A stretch of DNA of 64,000 bases from Oxyruncus cristatus (lineage: Eukaryota; Chordata; Aves; Passeriformes; Cotingidae): NCBI GenBank assembly GCA_013399855.1, contig VXAY01006832.1:1023297-1087296 (forward strand). Reading direction: 5' to 3'. Position numbers and translations under genes: made by a program. Numbering within the stretch: position 1 is the first letter of the stretch; each line of letters opens with the position of its first letter. The notes under the pieces were generated by a model that saw nothing but the letters and a program-made list of their open reading frames with translations, was not told the DNA's origin and searched no databases. This document shows, in pieces, positions 58,359-64,000 of this stretch.

Positions 58359-61300
58359 GAGAAGTTCAGCAAACAGCAGTGACAAAACAAAAGAAACCCT
58401 GAAATTACTATTGAATATTTGTTGAGCCATTTCTGAGTAGCTGCTACAGGTGTTTCAAAGGTAACGTCAGCCCACTCCAGCACCGACCAACGAGTCAATA
58501 TGTGTTTTGTTTAAAAGAATAAGTGATTGGTTTGAATCTTTAGTGTTTCAGCTTCATATTATTAGTAAGAAGGCAAAAAATTATTTTTTAGAAGAATCAC
58601 TCATTAGTGGCAAGAATAATCTGTGTTAGAATTTCTTACCCAGCTGAAAGTTATCATGACAACTCGTAGTATTTATGTTACACACTATAGCATTTAGTTT
58701 TTGGAAGGCATGAGCATCATGAAACATTTAAAATGTGAGAAATACGGTAAACAAGAAATGTTAGCTACCTGTAATCACACATCAGCCAGTGGATTGTATA
58801 TATGTACCTTTTGAAAATACCTCTGGTAATTTATTTTCCTCACTTTGAGACAAATACATTTTTGTTTTCACAACATGTGAAGGATGGAGAAGCCAAATGC
58901 CCTTTTCTCTGTGGAAATTAGGCAAAGCAACTAAAGAAGAAAAAGAAATCTATCTCCAAATCTTTTTGCATAATTCTTACCAACTTCAAAGTTCTGGGAA
59001 TACGAAAAAGAAAAAGAAATAGCCAGAGTACTGATTGGAAGTGCATTGTGCAGAACTGCAGGAGCTCTGAGAGTAATTTATATAAGATTAATGTAGTAGT
59101 GGTTAAACAGCATGTGAAAGTTGTTTGCTGTGGCTTATGTCCTGCTTTCATTCTCATTCCATGCCAAGCCAATTCTCCCGATGAACATAACTGACAAGTT
59201 ATTTGTGCCAGTATTCACAATTTTTATAGCATAAACTAAGTGCCAGTTCTTCTTGAATATGATGAGAAATAATTCATAATGCCTTTGTCACATTATTGGA
59301 ATACATACATATGTATTACAGCAGCGTGTGTAGTTGCAAAAATTGAAGAATTGTCTTAAGTACCAAGAGACTCATAAAAGTCAGCAAGGAGATTCAATTG
59401 TCTCCATTTCAATTGTCTCCAGCATTTCAAACTTGAGAAAACCCACTGCAAATTTGCCATCATGCCTCGAGATCAAAGGGTGCCCTTGTCATTTTTGAGA
59501 ATTAATCACAGGAGCTTGACACACTTCTAAGATAATTCTATGAAAAGAGAGAAACTTTGGCAAAAGTAAATTTATTTTTATGTTTAAGCATTACAAGATT
59601 GAATTTAAACTTTAACTGTCCTTATAAAGAAGTTGAATAGAATTAATCTATGTCAGTAGATTGATTAATCATGATTGACTAATTGGTTTGACAGTGCATG
59701 GCCAGGATTGTGATGGCAAACAATCTCTGTCCCAAATAACTTAGAGTGGAAAAGAAAGAAGACAAGAGTAGGAGACTTAGGTAAAATAAATGTTATAACT
59801 AGGGTAAATTATATTTATCCAGCAGGGTTGTCTGGGATTTTTTTTTTTTTTTGGTGTAATTTTGTGTGTGATAACTAAAGGGACTGCAGTGCAGGGAAAA
59901 AACTTAAGAAACTTTGAAGAAAAATAATATATGAAGGGAACAATGCTGGGGAAAAAGAGAATATATAAAATGACTTCAAGATAGTCAATTGAGAGAGAAG
60001 AAAAAGAGCAATCAGGTAGTCTTTGCAGGAGAAGGTTCATTCAGAACTAGAGAAACTTCTCTTTACAGCTACAGATTTGTAAATTATAAACCTATAATCA
60101 CTGATAGGAACAATAAGATGTATTTTTCATAATACCACAAATAACCGGCTATGGTTTTTCAACAGCGTGTCATCCTTAACATTTTTCTTATCATTACATT
60201 AAGATTAGTTTCCTTAAGTAATTAATCAGTTAATTTTGAAGTAAGGCACGGTCCTGAAAATTGGAGTCTTTTATAGGTAACTTATGATCACAACTAAAGG
60301 TAAAACATAGTGATTTTTCTATTTAATGGGTTGTTGGCTGAGCTCCTGTGTCAGGAAAATACATTAATTCATTCTTTATTTGGAATTTGGGGATGTGTTT
60401 GGGGGTTTTCTGGTTTATTTTGTTTTTGGGGGAGAGACAGAGCAAGCACTTCTTGACTTTATTGTCCATGACCTAGTAAATGAAATGAGCAGGACACAAA
60501 ACAGCTCTGTGCTGTTTGCATCCCGAATCTGAAGCACTAGGGATTGCTTTTGGTGACACAATTAGCAGCTCAGGAAAAAAGATCACTATTGTTAGAGAAG
60601 GTCTACGACATATTTTATATTTCTCGTCTTTTTGGATTTCACAGCTTTGGTAGTTTTTGGGGTTTTTTTCCCCCTTGTGTTTTTAGGAATAAAACGCAGG
60701 GATACAATTCCCACTTCTGTGGGTTCTGAGCCATGCTTACCTTCACTGTGTTACTGATATTTTCCCCCCACAACTATATAAAGATGTTCACATGCATAAT
60801 GAAAGGATAATTACGAACTTCACACAGAATTTTGGTTTCTAAGGCCAAGTGTTTTGAGAGCCAGGAGGTACTGTGAGTGCTTTATGATTACATTTACCAA
60901 CAGCATGACAACATACACTTCAGTGTATTCAAAGGAAAACATAATCAGGTAGCCAAAGGAGGACAATTATCTTTCATACTAATTGGCAAGTTCCTTTTAA
61001 CCTTTAATTAACTGTGAATTTTCAATAGGTCTGAATAGTCTTGTTAGGTTTCTTGCTGGTAGAAGGTCATGGAAATATCTTTTCTCCTGATTGCACAGAT
61101 GCAGTATAAATAAAATATAGGTGCATATACAATATATAAGGTCATAATCCTCATCTGCACTTTGAAGTGCACAAAGTATGAAAATCTTACACTGCTGAAA
61201 GCGCTGGTGCTGCCAGGAGTTTTTACTTGTAGCTTCAAAAGAAAATTCAAATAGATTTTGCATTCTCAGTTTGTTTCTCTTGGCACATTTTTGATACAAT

Positions 61301-64000
61301 CAGCAGCAGTTACTTGAAAGGCTCAGAGCTGATTAGCATAGAGCCTAATATGCTTTCTTTAGATGCCGTCCTAGAGAATATTCCCTGCAGAGCAGAGGTT
61401 AAGATGCACAGAAGAAACAAAACGCCGTTCTCCTGAGTGCTGAGTTATTCAGCATTCCAGAGACTGCTTCCTTTAAGATGTGCTACTCCCTTTTGGTGGG
61501 TGGTGGTTTGTTAGAGAAAACACTGGAAATGCTACATTTTCAAAAGGTTTCTGCCATATTATCTCTGCAAACAGATATTTGACAGTGCGATGTGTTCGTG
61601 TTCATGTGTGCTTGCCATGGAGAGTGATGCATTCCGTAGCTGTAAATAAAATATTTAAGCATGTACTGGCTAGGAAAAGGTGTTGGGTTTGGGTCAAAAC
61701 CCCTTGTGACACAATATTTTGCAGGTGTGCAGGCAGTAGTAATAAGTGAGACCTCAGACCGATCCAGTCACTGATTTGTTTCCTGATGAAATGAAACAGG
61801 TAACAAAGCAATATACATTATTCATGGAATGAATGGCTTCTTGTTTCCAGCCTTGGGCAGCTTCCAGTTCAAAGGCAATGGGCAATCCTGGCACTGGTTT
61901 CTGAGTCTGCAGTACCCACCTGGCCCTGTGATCAACTTTTGCTCTTTGTTGTGCTTTTTGCTTTCACGTTATAGTCTCATTATGCAGCTACCTGCATTTA
62001 ATTATCTTGATATAGAAAGACGCTGCTAGAACTAATTTTTCTATACTTATAAAGCTTTCTCCTAGTCAGATTCTACCTCTGACATGCCTTGTTTCTCGTT
62101 TGAGGAATTTCACATGTGCATTCTTTGTTGTTTTGCACCAAAATGTTGACAGTAGCAACAGGTGACCAAAATTTTGCATTAGTGGATTTTCTGATTACTT
62201 GAGGCATAAGGAAGAAAGACAATGTGTGCAGTATGTTACCCAAATTGCTGCTTCTAACAGAATCACCCAGACATATGGAGCCAAGAGAGATCCAGTGGGG
62301 TCCAGTGTTAGTGTTTGTACCACAATGCTATTCTGTAAAACAAAAAATAGAAGTCAGGATAACCATGGCTTCATTTTGTCTTTCCATACATGTCCAAAGT
62401 CTTAGCTCTTCTTACTTCAGTCAGGTACTGTATGCACAACCCACCAGAAATAACTGGTGAAGCCCTTTCACCTCGCTGTATGTGATAAAAACCTTTGATG
62501 AAGAAAGGACATTTGCTAGACAGTACAGGAACTCACTGGCAAACTGGTTCCTAAATTGCTGTCATGAAATAATTGGGATACATAGCTACTATATGCTATG
62601 TTAGTGATAGTGTTAACAATAATTTTAAGGAATGAGGACTTTTGTAGGATATTTTGTCTCTGCAAAATATGTTAATATATCTATAAATGGACAACATTTG
62701 AACTTGCTTGTGTAGTGTAAAACATATTTAGATCACAGCAAATCTGGTATTACTATCTGCCTGTTACTTTTGTTTGTAGTCTAAGTTTTCTCTGGCCCTG
62801 GAATCAAGGTTATTTTTTTTTGAAATTATTTAGTCTAGTAAGAGACAAATGGCTCATAAAAGTCATCTGTGGAATCTGTATCTCAGACAAGCTAAAATGA
62901 GGTGCTGTCACCTGATGCTTTGTGCCATCCTCGTCACGCCACCAGCATTAACAACAGTAATAGTTGTGGAATAGTCCCAACAGAGACATATGTTGGGATA
63001 TAAAGAAAAAAGTGTTTCTATCAAGAGAAAACATGTTACCAAATTACATACTGAGCAAATTAGATCTTTTACTCATACCTGAAAGAAACGCTATGCCTTG
63101 CAAATAGCATATCTTCTCAGCAGTGGATTAGGAAGGAACAGTCATTCTCCCTGGAACCCCGGAGAGGGAAAAATAAAACATTTTCAGAAATTGCTAAATT
63201 TGCTTTCTTGGATTTCGTGTGATATGACAGGTCAGATCATTTTGGCTGTGCTTGCATTGACGATTGTCTTTCCTTACAAGTAGTTTCACGAAAAAGATAA
63301 GATTATTCACTTAGGCAAAAAGCACCTTCAAGATGCCAGATAGACATACAAGTAAGAGGAATTTGTCACCACTTAGCAGCATTATTTTATAGTCTTTCAT
63401 TTAAAAAGGAGTGTAAGATGCTTAAGGATTCTGACTACTCAGTTGTAACCAATATGAACCTCTTTATCAGCAGTTGCACTTCTTTTTCAAACTAATAGCT
63501 TTGCAAGGAAAACACAGAGATAGTGAACAGAATATTCTTGCCATGTCAAAGACAGTGTGTAAGGCTGGTTGCTGTAGTGGTTCGATGGAACACGTGTATC
63601 ACTGGAAGACCTCTGCTATGGCCTTGAGGGAAAAGATTTGCCTAACCTTTGTGTAAGCTTCTGTGGATGTACTGACTTCATTGCTTTGTTGCATTTGAAA
63701 GGCTCAAACCATCGCTAGAATACCCAACGCTCACTTTTTTCCCCTGTCCATTTAGTAAAATAGGACTGTATAGAACAAGTTCATTCACGTCCAAGAACAG
63801 GAATATCTGCCCCTTATTAATTTCTTTCAAGGAGATAAAGCTGGTTTCCTTAAGGCACTTATATAATGACAACTTTTGTTTGTATAGATCTGAGAACTAA
63901 GAATTATTTTTTATAATTTAGACTAGTGATCTCACTATTCTACGTGGCAAAAAATAGAGATCAAATTTCAAATGAAATCATCATTTTATCTCAAAAGTAA
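58359..64000. other. Non-genic sequence
   Basis: About 5.6 kb without a recognised gene, RNA or interspersed repeat. Minor items: a 14-base unit TTCAATTGTCTCCA repeated with 15-base period (59393-59421), a homeodomain-type motif cluster at 59641-59695, a T15 run at 59838-59852 and a G/T-rich stretch near 60390-60432. The longest frame is 100 codons (60997-61299 minus). Confidence 0.55.

Noticed and set aside
63575..63600. GTGGTTCGATGG resembling a tRNA B box
   Set aside because: No A box at the right distance and no cloverleaf can be drawn.
1..64000. CRISPR array, operon, rRNA or known microRNA
   Set aside because: No regularly spaced direct repeats, no clustered genes, and none of the common vertebrate microRNA mature sequences I checked by eye occurs.

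Overview
The window is AT-rich, low-repeat vertebrate nuclear DNA, and the organism is most probably a bird. Two signals support this. There are three fragments of CR1 LINE retroposons, two of them ending in the family's ATTCTRTG-type 3' tail. There is also one solo long terminal repeat of an endogenous retrovirus family that I know as common in avian genomes. Low repeat density, abundant (TTTTG)n/(GGTTT)n and G/T-rich tracts, and two short N gaps lodged in poly-T and poly-A runs fit an avian shotgun assembly. I cannot place the species or the locus.

I found no protein-coding gene, tRNA, rRNA, known small RNA, CRISPR array or bacterial-type feature that I can support. The longest open frames (159 codons at 994-1473, 155 at 50350-50817 minus, 148 at 54345-54791, 133 at 33623-34024 minus) resemble no family I know and are the lengths expected by chance. 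The window therefore reads as a gene desert or the inside of a very large intron.

Layout. 1-11 kb: non-genic sequence with a TA-rich microsatellite (601-680), a G-quadruplex-capable G/T tract (2301-2440), a (TTTTG)n(GGTTT)n repeat (3858-3906) and two CpG-retaining patches (4977-5058, 9531-9866). 11.5-12.2 kb: a gapped poly-T tract and a minus-strand CR1 end. 12-27 kb: no gene; a few hairpins and simple repeats and a gapped poly-A tract. 27.26-27.80 kb: a patch with 15 CpGs and several good splice signals, the best candidate for a non-coding exon or regulatory element. 31.3-33.1 kb: the main repeat cluster, an internally deleted CR1 followed by the solo LTR with a short target duplication. 33.9-34.0 kb: a 107-nt open stretch between plausible splice sites on the minus strand. 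34-50 kb: no gene; a diverged 72-bp tandem duplication (40.05-40.17 kb), a second G-quadruplex candidate and a perfect 20-bp palindrome close to a POU-dimer motif (48994-49013). 50.4-50.7 kb: a plus-strand CR1 end. 53.1-53.4 kb: the densest CpG patch, with a TATA-like box just upstream. The rest to 64 kb is unremarkable apart from a CpG-bearing 14-bp palindrome and a homeodomain-type motif cluster.

No operon-like or pathway logic is present. The candidates worth testing are the CpG patches, the splice-site pairs and the palindromes, all as possible regulatory or transcript elements. No undescribed system is evident from sequence alone.
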